Positions 1 to 6,455 of a stretch of 21,883 bases of DNA are shown one piece after another. Origin of the DNA: VRUE01 sp036265675 (GTDB lineage Bacteria; Actinomycetota; Thermoleophilia; Solirubrobacterales; 70-9). How positions within the stretch are numbered: the first letter of the stretch is position 1; each line of letters begins with the position of its first letter. The notes beneath the pieces are model-generated. The model saw nothing but the letters and a program-made list of their open reading frames with translations. It did no database searches and had not been told where the DNA came from. The stretch is taken from NCBI GenBank assembly GCA_036265675.1, contig DATAOP010000069.1, positions 1-21,883 of the forward strand, given 5' to 3'. The translations under genes and the position numbers were made by a program.

Positions 1-338
1 ACCGCCTGGAAGCGTTTCGCGTCGCCGGCGGCGATCGCCCGCAGCAGCTCGCGCGCGGGCCCGCCGGAGAGGGCCGCGATCGCGACCTTCGGCCCGACAC
101 CGCTGACCGAGACCAGCTCGCCGAACAGCTCGCGCTCCTCCTCGGAGGCGAACCCATAGAGGGCGAGGGCGTCGTCACGAGGGATCAGCTGGGTGTGGAG
201 GAATGCCTCGCGGCCCGTCGCCGGCACCGCCTTCAGGGTCTCGGCCGAGACCGTGAGCAGGTACCCGACCCCGCCGGCGTCGATCACCACGTGGTCGGGG
301 CGCCGGACCAGGACCTCGCCGCGGACCGCGGCGATCAT
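1..338 (-). CDS. ruvA: Holliday junction branch migration protein RuvA (C-terminus cut by the window edge)
   Basis: RuvA binds the four-way Holliday junction as a tetramer and loads the RuvB motor. The 112 visible codons begin MIAAVRGEVL, the usual RuvA start, and run through the N-terminal OB-fold (about residues 1-60, with VVIDAGGVGY and LIPRDDALALYGF). A first helix-hairpin-helix follows (ELVSVSGVGPKVAIAALS, about residues 74-91) and the approach to the second (GDAKRFQAV). The reading frame is open to base 1, so the gene is truncated only by the window. Its ATG overlaps the ruvC stop in an ATGA tetranucleotide at 338-335, which indicates translational coupling. ruvB would be expected next, outside the window. 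Identity is secure; only the C-terminal RuvB-interacting domain is missing from view. Confidence 0.95.
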   Translation of the reverse strand, partial: MIAAVRGEVLVRRPDHVVIDAGGVGYLLTVSAETLKAVPATGREAFLHTQLIPRDDALALYGFASEEERELFGELVSVSGVGPKVAIAALSGGPARELLRAIAAGDAKRFQA

Positions 339-850
339 CCGCTCACCCGCGCCGCGGCGGCCTCGATCGCGTTCCGGCGGCCCGCCCCTGCGCCGTGGCA
401 GATCGCAACCGCGAGCGCGTCGGCCGCGTGGTCGGATGCCGGCGGCTCGGGCAGGCCGAGCAGGGTGCCGACCATCCGCTGGACCTGGGACTTGCCGGCC
501 GAGCCGCTGCCGCAGACGGCCATCTTGATCGCCTGCGGCGTGTAGGCGGAGCAGGCGATGCCGCGCTGGGAGGCGGCCAGCATCGCGACTCCGCTCGCCT
601 GGCCGACCGCCATCGCCGAGCGCACGTTCTTGCCGAAGTAGAGATCCTCGATCGCGAGCGCGGTCGGCTCGTGCCACTCGATCAGCTTCGCCAGCTCGGC
701 GTGGATGTGTTCGAGCCGGCGCTCGATCGGCAGTTCGGCCGAGGTCTCGACGACGCCGGCGTCGAGCGCGCTCATCCGGTTCCCCTCGACGCGGACAAAG
801 CCGAATCCGAGGTTGGCTGCGCCGGGGTCGACCCCGATAACGACTTGCAT
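335..850 (-). CDS. ruvC: Crossover junction endodeoxyribonuclease RuvC
   Basis: RuvC is the dimeric, Mg-dependent resolvase that cuts Holliday junctions bound by RuvAB. The 171 residues match the normal length. Four active-site residues are visible: D8 in GVDPG, E68 in AIEDLYF, and H141 plus D144 in SDHAADALAVAI. The His at the third position is the form seen in Thermus RuvC; E. coli has Asp there. The last ~20 residues are Ala-rich. The ATG at 850 has no SD, but CAGAAT lies 8 nt upstream (859-864), so the gene may have its own leaderless promoter downstream of the yebC terminator. It is coupled to ruvA by a 4-nt overlap. Confidence 0.96.
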   Translation of the reverse strand: MQVVIGVDPGAANLGFGFVRVEGNRMSALDAGVVETSAELPIERRLEHIHAELAKLIEWHEPTALAIEDLYFGKNVRSAMAVGQASGVAMLAASQRGIACSAYTPQAIKMAVCGSGSAGKSQVQRMVGTLLGLPEPPASDHAADALAVAICHGAGAGRRNAIEAAAARVSG

Positions 851-866
851 GGGGTCTGATTCTGGG

Positions 867-895
867 AAAAGCCTCGGATGCCTTCCGGCGAGGCT
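867..895 (-). terminator. Probable intrinsic terminator between yebC and ruvC
   Basis: Read on the minus strand, AGCCTCG (895-889) pairs perfectly with CGAGGCT (876-870), closing a 12-nt loop, and a run of four T follows (870-867). The hairpin overlaps the TAG stop of yebC. The stem is only 7 bp and the T run short, so read-through into ruvC is likely. Confidence 0.55.
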
Positions 896-1646
896 AGGCT
901 GCGGCGAGCTGCTCGAGCACGCTCTCCGGGATGTCGAAGTTGGCGTGGACGCTGTCGACGTCGTCGTGCTCTTCGAGCGTCTCGATCAGCCCGAGCAGGG
1001 ATTTTGCGTCGTTCCCCCTGACCTCGACCGTGCTCTTCGGCTCCATCGCGATGTCGGCGGATTCGACCTCGACGCCGGCCGACTCGAGCGCCTGGCGGAC
1101 GGTCGCCAAGTCGCCCGGCTCGGAGAGGACCCGCAGCAGGTCCTCCTCGTCGCGGACGTCCTCGGCGCCGGCGTCGATCGCCGGCATCAGGTCGTCTTCG
1201 GAGTAGCGGCCGCCGTCGACCGCGATCACGCCGCGTTTCTCGAAGATCCAGGCGACCGAGCCGGGCTCGCCGAGGCTGCCGTTGTGCTTGTTGAAGGCGA
1301 AGCGGACGTCGGCGCTGGTTCGGTTGCGGTTGTCGGTGAGGGCCTCGACGAGGATCGCGGCGCCACCCGGGCCGTAGCCCTCGAAGATGACGTGCTCGAT
1401 CGCCGCCGCGTCGGCGCCCGCCCCCGTGCCGCGGTCGATCGCGCGCTGGATGTTTTCCTTCGGCATCGACGCGTCGCGGGCCTTTTGGATCGCGGTCGCG
1501 AGCGTCGGGTTTCCGTCCGGATCGCCTCCCCCGTCGCGTGCGGCGACGGTGATCGCGCGGGCGAGCTTGGTGAACATTTTGCCTCGTTTTGCGTCTGTGG
1601 CGGCCTTCTTGTGTTTGATTGAAGACCATTTGGAGTGCCCGGACAT
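894..1646 (-). CDS. yebC: YebC/PmpR family translation or regulatory factor
   Basis: The 250-residue protein has the hallmark start MSGHSKWSSIKHKKAATDAKRG. This is followed by the family blocks FTKLARAITVAAR, GGGDPDGNPTLATAIQKAR, MPKENIQRAIDRG, EGYGPGGAAILVEALTDNRNRT and NKHNGSLGEPGSVAWIF. The acidic C-terminal domain ends ANFDIPESVLEQLAAA. The family was long described as DNA-binding transcriptional regulators (PmpR); bacterial and mitochondrial members (TACO1) are now linked to relief of ribosome stalling at proline-rich stretches. The length is typical. The ATG at 1646 has no SD; TAGAAT sits exactly 6 nt upstream, so the mRNA is probably leaderless. The gene lies upstream of ruvC and ruvA, the order usual in Actinobacteria. 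Confidence 0.97.
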   Translation of the reverse strand: MSGHSKWSSIKHKKAATDAKRGKMFTKLARAITVAARDGGGDPDGNPTLATAIQKARDASMPKENIQRAIDRGTGAGADAAAIEHVIFEGYGPGGAAILVEALTDNRNRTSADVRFAFNKHNGSLGEPGSVAWIFEKRGVIAVDGGRYSEDDLMPAIDAGAEDVRDEEDLLRVLSEPGDLATVRQALESAGVEVESADIAMEPKSTVEVRGNDAKSLLGLIETLEEHDDVDSVHANFDIPESVLEQLAAA

Positions 1647-1651
1647 GCGCC

Positions 1652-1658
1652 TATTCTA
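1652..1658. promoter_or_regulatory. Shared -10 element for divergent yebC and membrane-protein gene
   Basis: TATTCTA reads TATTCT on the plus strand (1652-1657) and TAGAAT on the minus strand (1658-1653). Both fit the TANNNT -10 consensus. TAGAAT is 6 nt from the yebC ATG; TATTCT is 9 nt from the ATG at 1667. A TTGGAG lies 16 nt upstream on the plus strand as a possible -35. No clear -35 is seen for yebC. Confidence 0.5.
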
Positions 1659-1666
1659 TGAATGAG

Positions 1667-2116
1667 ATGTCCCCGGAATCGGTCACCCATGGCCACCACC
1701 ACATCAGCGCGGTCCGGGGGCTCGCCGCGAGCGCGGTCTTCATCGTGATGCTGGTCGCGGCGCTCGCGCTCTGGACCGCGATCCCGCTGGGCTGGATCTG
1801 GATCGGCTCGAAGGTCTCCGAGACCCAGTTCCCGGCCGAGGGCCCGTACGCCGTGGTCGCGATCGGGATTCTCTTCACCACCCTCGCCGACGCCTGGATG
1901 ATCGGCAAGCTGAACGACGTCTACGTGTGGATCACGGGCACCAACCGCCTCGCCCCGATGCGGCCGAGCTGGCTCAAAAGCATGCGAGACAGCGCCACCC
2001 CGATGGGCACCACAACAGTCGTCGAGGCGACGATGATGGGCTCGGTGATCCTCGCGCTGATCGTCTTCACCGGCTGGTTCTTCCTCCTCGCCGGCTCGCC
2101 GATCCCGAGCCAGTAG
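1667..2116 (+). CDS. Small integral membrane protein of unknown function
   Basis: I do not recognise the family. From ATG 1667 the protein has 149 residues: a short His-rich N-terminus (HGHHH), a first membrane helix (about 20-45, AASAVFIVMLVAALALWTA), a second (about 60-80, AVVAIGILFTTLADAWMIG), and a polar stretch with WITGTNRLAPMRPSWLKS. A third helix follows near the C-terminus (VILALIVFTGWFFLLAG). An in-frame ATG at 1658 would give three more residues (MNE), but it abuts the putative -10, so 1667 fits a leaderless mRNA better. The gene is divergent from yebC with only 20 bp between starts, and a long palindrome follows its stop by 3 nt. It is certainly membrane-bound; its role cannot be inferred. 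Confidence 0.75.
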   Translation: MSPESVTHGHHHISAVRGLAASAVFIVMLVAALALWTAIPLGWIWIGSKVSETQFPAEGPYAVVAIGILFTTLADAWMIGKLNDVYVWITGTNRLAPMRPSWLKSMRDSATPMGTTTVVEATMMGSVILALIVFTGWFFLLAGSPIPSQ

Positions 2117-2119
2117 CTG

Positions 2120-2166
2120 CAACCCATCACGTTTTCCATCCGACGGATGGAAAACGTGATGGGTTG
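2120..2166. terminator. 47-nt perfect palindrome, probable bidirectional terminator
   Basis: The arms at 2120-2142 and 2144-2166 (CAACCCATCACGTTTTCC... and its exact complement) are 23 bp each with a single central base. It starts 3 nt after the stop of the plus-strand membrane gene and lies downstream of the minus-strand aminopeptidase, between convergent genes. It has no flanking T run, and it is longer and more perfect than an ordinary terminator. Confidence 0.6.
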
Positions 2167-2169
2167 GAC

Positions 2170-2248
2170 GACGCCCGCGTCCGCGATGAGCGGGTCACGT
2201 CTGACTCATTAGGAACGCAAGCCCGCCCGCGTCCGCCGCGAGCGGGCG
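2170..2248. repeat. Two related hairpin units in tandem
   Basis: Two 21-nt cores at 2174-2194 and 2226-2246 are identical at 18 of 21 positions. Each begins CCCGCGTCCGC and ends GCGGG. Each can fold: CCCGC with GCGGG in the first, where GACG and CGTC extend the stem across a bulge, and CGCCCGC with GCGGGCG (2224-2230 and 2242-2248) in the second. They lie between the two long hairpins of this convergent spacer. Confidence 0.45.
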
Positions 2249-2270
2249 AGCGTTTGCTGGGCAAATCCCG

Positions 2271-2317
2271 TTCCGGTGGGAGAAACCCGCTCCCAGGGCA
2301 GGTTTCTCCCACCGGAA
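2271..2317 (-). terminator. Hairpin terminator of the pdxS-pdxT-aminopeptidase operon
   Basis: A perfect 17-bp stem, TTCCGGTGGGAGAAACC (2271-2287) with its complement at 2301-2317, encloses a 13-nt loop. On the minus strand it begins 9 nt after the aminopeptidase stop. No strong T run follows; the hairpin itself is unambiguous, its termination role is inferred from position. Confidence 0.6.
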
Positions 2318-2326
2318 GCTGAGTTT

Positions 2327-3430
2327 CTACTGAACGAATTTGCCGTCGACCTGGAAGTCCTCGCCGTCGACGACCAGCTTGCCGCCGAGGCGGAGGTCGC
2401 AGACCAGGTCGGTGTGAACGGCGGACTCGTTGACGCCGCCGGACTCTGGATAGCTCTTGCCGACCGCCATGTGGACCGTGCCGCCGATCTTCTCGTCGAG
2501 CAGGACCTCGCGGGTGCCGCGGTCGATCGCGTAGTTGGTCCCGATTCCGAGCTCGCCGAGACGGCGGGCCCCCTCGTCGGTGTCGAGCAGCTTGACCAGG
2601 TACTCCTCGCCGCGCTCGGCGCTCGCGTCGACGACCTTCCCGGACTCGAACTTCAGATGGACGCCGGCGACCTCGCGGCCGCCGATCGTCGCCGGCAGGT
2701 GAAAGGTCACCTCCCCCTCGACCGAGTCCTCGATCGGCCCGGTGAAGAACTCGCCGTCGGGCATGTTGTGCTCGCCGTCGCAGGGGATGAAGGTCCGGCC
2801 GGCGATCCCGAGGGTGATGTCGGTGCCGGGGGCGACGACGCGGACCTCCTCGTGGCCCTGGATCAGCTCCGACAGCCGCTTGGTCTCGGCCGACGCGCGC
2901 TCCCAGGCGGTCAGCGGGTCGCCGTCGCCGGCGAGGCAAGCTCCGTAGTAGAAGTCTTCGTAATCGACCAGGCTCATCTCGGCCTCGGCGGCGTAGGCGT
3001 TGGTCGGGAACAGCGTGTAGACCCAGCGGAACTCGCCCTTCGCGCTGCGTTCCATCGCCCGCGAGAGCAGCTCGCCGGTGGCCGCCTGGCGCTTGGTCTG
3101 GCGCTCCGGAGGGATCGCCGAGAGCTCGCGGGTGTTGGTCGTGGCGCCGACCGCGATGCGGACGTCGGCGTTCTCCAGCACCCACCTGGCGACCGGCGAG
3201 ATCCACTCGAGCTGGGCGTCGCTCGAGTGCGTGAAGTAGGCGGCCGACTGCCCCTCGAGGGCGACGTTCAGCATCGGATGGGCACCGGCCTTCAGCACCT
3301 CCTCGTAGACGGCGAGCAGCAGCGGCTCGGCCGCGGCATCGCCATCGATCGCGACGACCTCCCCCTCCTTCACCTTGGTTGAGTAGCCGACGAGAATCTT
3401 CGCCAGGCTTTCAGCCCTCGGGTCTCTCAC
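2327..3430 (-). CDS. M29 family (thermophilic aminopeptidase AmpS/PepS type) metallopeptidase
   Basis: This is a 367-residue metallo-aminopeptidase that removes N-terminal residues from peptides in the cytoplasm. The M29 metal-site pattern is present: E227, E293, H320, Y327, H339 and D341, the last four in HMAVGKSYPESGG and VNESAVHTDL. The spacing (66 between the two Glu, 7 from His to Tyr, HxD at the end) agrees with characterised members. M29 proteins are usually a little over 400 residues, so this one is slightly short. The GTG start at 3430 overlaps the pdxT stop as GTGA, so it is probably translated by coupling as the third gene of the pdxS operon. An aminopeptidase there has no obvious tie to pyridoxal phosphate synthesis. 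Confidence 0.88.
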   Translation of the reverse strand: MRDPRAESLAKILVGYSTKVKEGEVVAIDGDAAAEPLLLAVYEEVLKAGAHPMLNVALEGQSAAYFTHSSDAQLEWISPVARWVLENADVRIAVGATTNTRELSAIPPERQTKRQAATGELLSRAMERSAKGEFRWVYTLFPTNAYAAEAEMSLVDYEDFYYGACLAGDGDPLTAWERASAETKRLSELIQGHEEVRVVAPGTDITLGIAGRTFIPCDGEHNMPDGEFFTGPIEDSVEGEVTFHLPATIGGREVAGVHLKFESGKVVDASAERGEEYLVKLLDTDEGARRLGELGIGTNYAIDRGTREVLLDEKIGGTVHMAVGKSYPESGGVNESAVHTDLVCDLRLGGKLVVDGEDFQVDGKFVQ

Positions 3431-4020
3431 CTCTGTGCCTCCTCGTGCGCGCGCCCGCGGCGCGCTTCGGTCGTGATTGCCATGAACAGCGCGTGCAGCC
3501 GCGAGTCGTCGGTCAGCTCGGGGTGGAAGGCGGTGGCCAGCACCCGGCCTTCGCGGATCGCTACCGGATGGTCGTCATAGGCCGCGAGGACCTCGACCTC
3601 CGGGCCGGCGCGCTCGACCCACGGCGCGCGGATGAAGACCGCGCGGAGCGGGTCCTCGCCGATCCCCTCGACCTCGAGGTCAGCCTCGAAGCTCTGCAGC
3701 TGACGGCCGAAGGCGTTGCGCCGAGCGGTTGCGTCGATCAATCCCAGGTGGGCGTCGTCGCAGACGATCAGCCCGGCGCAGGTCCCAAGCACTGCGAGGC
3801 CGTCTCGGTGCGCGGCCCGGACCGGATCCTCCAGTCCCCCGGCGCGCATCCCCTTGACGATCGTCGTGCTCTCTCCGCCCGGGATGACGAGGCCATCGAG
3901 TCCCTCGAGCTCGGCCGCAACGCGGACCTCGCGAGCGTCGGCCCCGAGGGCGTGCAGCATCCGGACGTGGGCTTCGAACCCGCCTTGGATCGCGAGGACG
4001 CCGATCCTGAGGTCAGGCAC
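3427..4020 (-). CDS. pdxT: Pyridoxal 5'-phosphate synthase glutaminase subunit PdxT
   Basis: PdxT hydrolyses glutamine and channels ammonia to PdxS for pyridoxal 5'-phosphate synthesis in the DXP-independent pathway. The protein has 197 residues, the normal size for this class I glutamine amidotransferase. Seen in the sequence are the N-terminal IGVLAIQGGFEAH, the oxyanion-loop PGGEST (47-52), the nucleophile C81 in GTCAGLI, and the H166/E168 pair in ATAFHPELTDD. A GTG start at 4020 overlaps the end of pdxS by 8 nt (4013-4020), and its own stop overlaps the next start, so all three genes are coupled. The C-terminus is Arg/Glu-rich and slightly extended. Confidence 0.97.
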   Translation of the reverse strand: MPDLRIGVLAIQGGFEAHVRMLHALGADAREVRVAAELEGLDGLVIPGGESTTIVKGMRAGGLEDPVRAAHRDGLAVLGTCAGLIVCDDAHLGLIDATARRNAFGRQLQSFEADLEVEGIGEDPLRAVFIRAPWVERAGPEVEVLAAYDDHPVAIREGRVLATAFHPELTDDSRLHALFMAITTEARRGRAHEEAQR

Positions 4021-4900
4021 CGCGGTCCTGGAGGAGCGCGTCGGCCGCGGCGAGATCGGAGATCTCGAGCCCGGCCATCGCCTCGCCGAGGCCGATCGAC
4101 GCCGCCGCGACCCGCTCGGGGTCGTTGTAGTGGGTCGTAGCCTCGACGATCGCCTTCGCGCGGCGCTCCGGGTCGGCGCTCTTGAAGATCCCCGAGCCGA
4201 CGAAGTTCCCCTCGGCTCCGAGCTGCATCATCAGCGCCGCGTCGGCCGGCGTCGCGATCCCGCCCGCGCAGAAGAGCGGCACCGGCAGCCGGCCGGCCTC
4301 CGCGACCGTCCGCACGACCTCGAGCGGGGCCCGGTGCTCTTTCGCGGCGGTGGAGAGCTCCTCCGGCCCGAGCTGGGACAGGCGCTTGATCCCGCCGGTG
4401 ATCCCGCGCATGTGGCGCACGGCCTCGACGACGTTGCCGGTCCCGGCCTCGCCCTTGGAGCGGATCATCGCGGCGCCCTCGCCGATCCGCCGCAGCGCCT
4501 CGCCGAGGTTGGTCGCGCCGCAGACGAACGGGATCTCGAAGGCGAACTTGTCGATGTGGTTGGCCTCGTCGGCGGGGGTGAGGACCTCGGACTCGTCGAT
4601 GTAGTCGACCTCGAGTGATTCGAGGACCTGGGCCTCGGCAAAGTGCCCGATCCGCGCCTTCGCCATCACCGGGATCGTCACCGCCTCCTGGATCCCCTTG
4701 ATCATCGCCGGGTCGGACATCCGCGCGACGCCGCCGTCCCTGCGGATGTCGGCCGGGACGCGCTCGAGCGCCATCACGGCGCAGGCTCCCGCCTCCTCGG
4801 CGATCCGCGCCTGCTCGGGCGTGACCACGTCCATGATCACCCCGCCCTTCAGCATCTCGGCAAGGCCCGTCTTCAGCCTGAATGTCGCGTGCTCGGCCAC
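4013..4900 (-). CDS. pdxS: Pyridoxal 5'-phosphate synthase synthase subunit PdxS
   Basis: PdxS condenses ribose 5-phosphate, glyceraldehyde 3-phosphate and ammonia to pyridoxal 5'-phosphate, as a dodecameric (beta/alpha)8 barrel with PdxT. With the GTG at 4900 the protein has 295 residues. The key residues then fall at D24 (GGVIMDVV), K81 (VMAKARIGHF) and K149 (RSKGEAGTGN), exactly the Bacillus subtilis numbering. An upstream in-frame TTG at 4939 would add 13 residues (MTEAEQAALYICF), but these codons contain TATATT, a good -10 element 6 nt before GTG 4900, plus part of an inverted repeat. I therefore choose 4900 and infer a leaderless mRNA. It is the first gene of the pdxS-pdxT-aminopeptidase operon. 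Identity is secure; only the start was in doubt. Confidence 0.96.
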   Translation of the reverse strand: MAEHATFRLKTGLAEMLKGGVIMDVVTPEQARIAEEAGACAVMALERVPADIRRDGGVARMSDPAMIKGIQEAVTIPVMAKARIGHFAEAQVLESLEVDYIDESEVLTPADEANHIDKFAFEIPFVCGATNLGEALRRIGEGAAMIRSKGEAGTGNVVEAVRHMRGITGGIKRLSQLGPEELSTAAKEHRAPLEVVRTVAEAGRLPVPLFCAGGIATPADAALMMQLGAEGNFVGSGIFKSADPERRAKAIVEATTHYNDPERVAAASIGLGEAMAGLEISDLAAADALLQDRGA

Positions 4901-4906
4901 GAAGCA

Positions 4907-4912
4907 AATATA
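4907..4912 (-). promoter_or_regulatory. -10 element of pdxS
   Basis: TATATT on the minus strand lies 6 nt before GTG 4900. A TTGACG at 4939-4934 resembles a -35 but the 21-nt spacing is long. No SD precedes the GTG. Confidence 0.55.
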
Positions 4913-4915
4913 AAG

Positions 4916-5144
4916 CGCCGCCTGCTCCGCTTCCGTCAAGCCCGCATCTCCTCCGCTCCCGCGCGGGCGCGCTGAGCGGGCGCGCTGATCATCACCGGCC
5001 GTCTCGCGCCCGCGCTTCCGCGTCCGGGGATGCGGGGTGCCTCCTTGGGTCGCTGATTAGCGAGCATCACGATCTGATCCTCTGCGAGCGGCACCGGTGG
5101 GACACGTTGCCGCCGCCCGCGGACGCGAAGCGGAGCAGGCGGCG
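4916..5144. repeat. 18-bp inverted repeat bracketing the rpiR-pdxS spacer
   Basis: GAAGCGGAGCAGGCGGCG occurs on the minus strand at 4933-4916 and on the plus strand at 5127-5144. With one extra base between them, a further GACG is shared just outside both copies. The left copy lies in the pdxS promoter, the right copy within the hairpin after the rpiR gene. No transposase or coding sequence lies between. Confidence 0.55.
4963..5013. repeat. Tandem 13-mer with a hairpin, non-coding
   Basis: GCGGGCGCGCTGA is repeated directly at 4963-4975 and 4976-4988. The second copy's GCGGGCGCG (4976-4984) pairs perfectly with CGCGCCCGC at 5005-5013 across a 20-nt loop. The rest of the 4940-5099 spacer shows nothing else I can name beyond a short CGCT/AGCG stem near 5051. 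Confidence 0.4.
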
Positions 5145-5150
5145 GTGTCC
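5100..5150 (-). terminator. Probable terminator hairpin after the rpiR-family gene
   Basis: On the minus strand, GGACACCGCCGCC (5150-5138) pairs with the GGCGGCGGC-AAC-GTGTCC segment ending at 5100, leaving a small bulge in one arm. It starts 2 nt after the TAG stop. No T run is present. Confidence 0.45.
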
Positions 5151-5152
5151 TC

Positions 5153-6007
5153 CTACTTCAGTTTGTACGCGCGGATGCGATCTTTGTGCGCGGCCTCGTC
5201 GCGGGCGTAGAGGCCGTGGGCGAGGCCCTGGACGAGCGCCATCAGCGCGGTGTTCGAGCGGGCGAAGGAGGGGCTGTTCGACGAGTAGTAGAGCGTCTGT
5301 TCGGCGTGCTCGCCCACCTCCGACATCGAGGCGTCGGAGATGGCCAGGGTGCGCGCCCGGCGGTGCATCGCGAGCTTCATCGCCCGCAGCAGCAGCGGGT
5401 GGGCGCGTCCGGAGGAGAGGACGATGACCAGGGTTTCCTCGTCGATCCGGCCGAGGCGCTGGAGCGACTCGCCACCGGTGCTGGCGACGATCTCGGCCCT
5501 GATGTCGAGCAGGCTCAGCATGTGGCGCAGATAGCTGGCGAAGAAGGCCATCTGATCGACGCCGACGACGACGACGCGCTGGGCTTCGGCGAGCGCGGCG
5601 ACCGCACCGTCGACCTGCTCACGGGTCAGGTTCCGCGCCGTTTCCTCGAGGTTCGAGTGGTCGGTGCTGAGCGACCCCTCGAGCTCGGAGTGGTCAAAGG
5701 AGAAGAGAGCGCCGCCGCCGGCTGAGCCGTTGGCCGCCACCGCGGTGGTGCGGTACTCCTCGATCGCGGCCTGCTGAAGCTCGGGGTAGCCCTCGAACCC
5801 GAGGGACTGGGAGAAGCGGACGACGGTCGAGGACGACGTGCTCGCTCGCCGGGCCAGCTCCTCCGCCGTGAGGAAGGCCGCCTCGTCGAGGTGGTCGACG
5901 ATGTAGCGGGCGACGTCTTTCTGGGACCGGGAAAACTCATCGAAGCGCTCCTGGATGTACTCCGAGAGGCTTTTCAACTGGGGGGATTTGGTGGCAGTCT
6001 TGGTCAC
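5153..6007 (-). CDS. RpiR-family transcriptional regulator (HTH plus SIS domain)
   Basis: The 284-residue protein has the two-domain plan of the RpiR/MurR family. An N-terminal helix-turn-helix (about 25-80) includes FLTAEELARRASTSSSTVVRF and SLGFEGYPELQ. A SIS sugar-phosphate-binding domain (about 130-265) includes AQRVVVVGV, TLVIVLSSGR and ARTLAISD. Such proteins control sugar-phosphate or amino-sugar catabolism, but no such operon is adjacent, so the effector cannot be named. The reading frame stays open far upstream; the GTG at 6007 is chosen because the family's N-terminus begins just after it and GAAATT lies 7 nt upstream. Divergent from the membrane gene at 6069, which it could regulate from the 61-bp gap. 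Confidence 0.9.
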   Translation of the reverse strand: MTKTATKSPQLKSLSEYIQERFDEFSRSQKDVARYIVDHLDEAAFLTAEELARRASTSSSTVVRFSQSLGFEGYPELQQAAIEEYRTTAVAANGSAGGGALFSFDHSELEGSLSTDHSNLEETARNLTREQVDGAVAALAEAQRVVVVGVDQMAFFASYLRHMLSLLDIRAEIVASTGGESLQRLGRIDEETLVIVLSSGRAHPLLLRAMKLAMHRRARTLAISDASMSEVGEHAEQTLYYSSNSPSFARSNTALMALVQGLAHGLYARDEAAHKDRIRAYKLK

Positions 6008-6014
6008 GGCCGTC

Positions 6015-6020
6015 AATTTC
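6015..6020 (-). promoter_or_regulatory. Putative -10 element of the rpiR-family gene
   Basis: GAAATT on the minus strand lies 7 nt before GTG 6007. It matches the conserved A2 and T6 of the -10 consensus but lacks T1. No SD precedes the GTG. Confidence 0.35.
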
Positions 6021-6068
6021 GCCGGGGCGCGGGCTTTCCCTTCCGATCTGGTTGGATGGGCGGTGCAG

Positions 6069-6455
6069 ATGACGCTCGAGCAGGCGCTGCGCATCACCAA
6101 CCGCAACATGGTCGGCTTCGATCTCGTCCTCGGGTCGGCGGCGATCGCGGCCCCCGAGGCGACGCTGCGGGTCCTCGGCCACGACGAGCCCTCGCCCGAC
6201 GCCGCCCACCTGTTCCGGCGCTGCGGGCCGATCTGGCTCACCTTCGCCGCCGCCCACACCCTCGCCGCCGTTCGCGACGAGCCGCGCGACTGGTGGGCGC
6301 TCGCCTGGCTCCGCGGAACCGAGATCGCCACCGACGCCCTCTGGTCGGCCTCGCCGGCGGTGAGCCGGCCGGGCGCGAAGCTCGGCCTCAGGCTGGCCGG
6401 TGTCGCGAACGTCGCGATGGCCGCCGGGTTCGCCTGGCTGGCCACCAGACGATGA
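6069..6455 (+). CDS. Hypothetical membrane protein
   Basis: I do not recognise the family. From ATG 6069 it has 128 residues with three or four modest hydrophobic segments: NMVGFDLVLGSAAIAAPEA near the N-terminus, CGPIWLTFAAAHTLAA near the middle, a WWALAWLRGTEIATDALW segment, and LAGVANVAMAAGFAWLA at the end. The sequence is rich in Ala, Arg and Asp between helices. A GTG at 6063 is an alternative start two codons upstream; neither has a clear SD or -10. Its stop overlaps the next start in ATGA (6452-6455), so it heads a four-gene coupled cluster. It is divergent from the RpiR-type regulator. Confidence 0.7.
   Translation: MTLEQALRITNRNMVGFDLVLGSAAIAAPEATLRVLGHDEPSPDAAHLFRRCGPIWLTFAAAHTLAAVRDEPRDWWALAWLRGTEIATDALWSASPAVSRPGAKLGLRLAGVANVAMAAGFAWLATRR

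Noticed and set aside
2120..2317. Series of hairpins as a CRISPR array or attachment site
   Set aside because: The units differ in length and sequence, are inverted rather than regularly spaced direct repeats, and no cas or integrase gene is present.
4901..4939. TTG start at 4939 for pdxS
   Set aside because: It would place the -10 element and part of an inverted repeat inside the gene and shift conserved numbering; GTG 4900 gives D24, K81 and K149 as in Bacillus.
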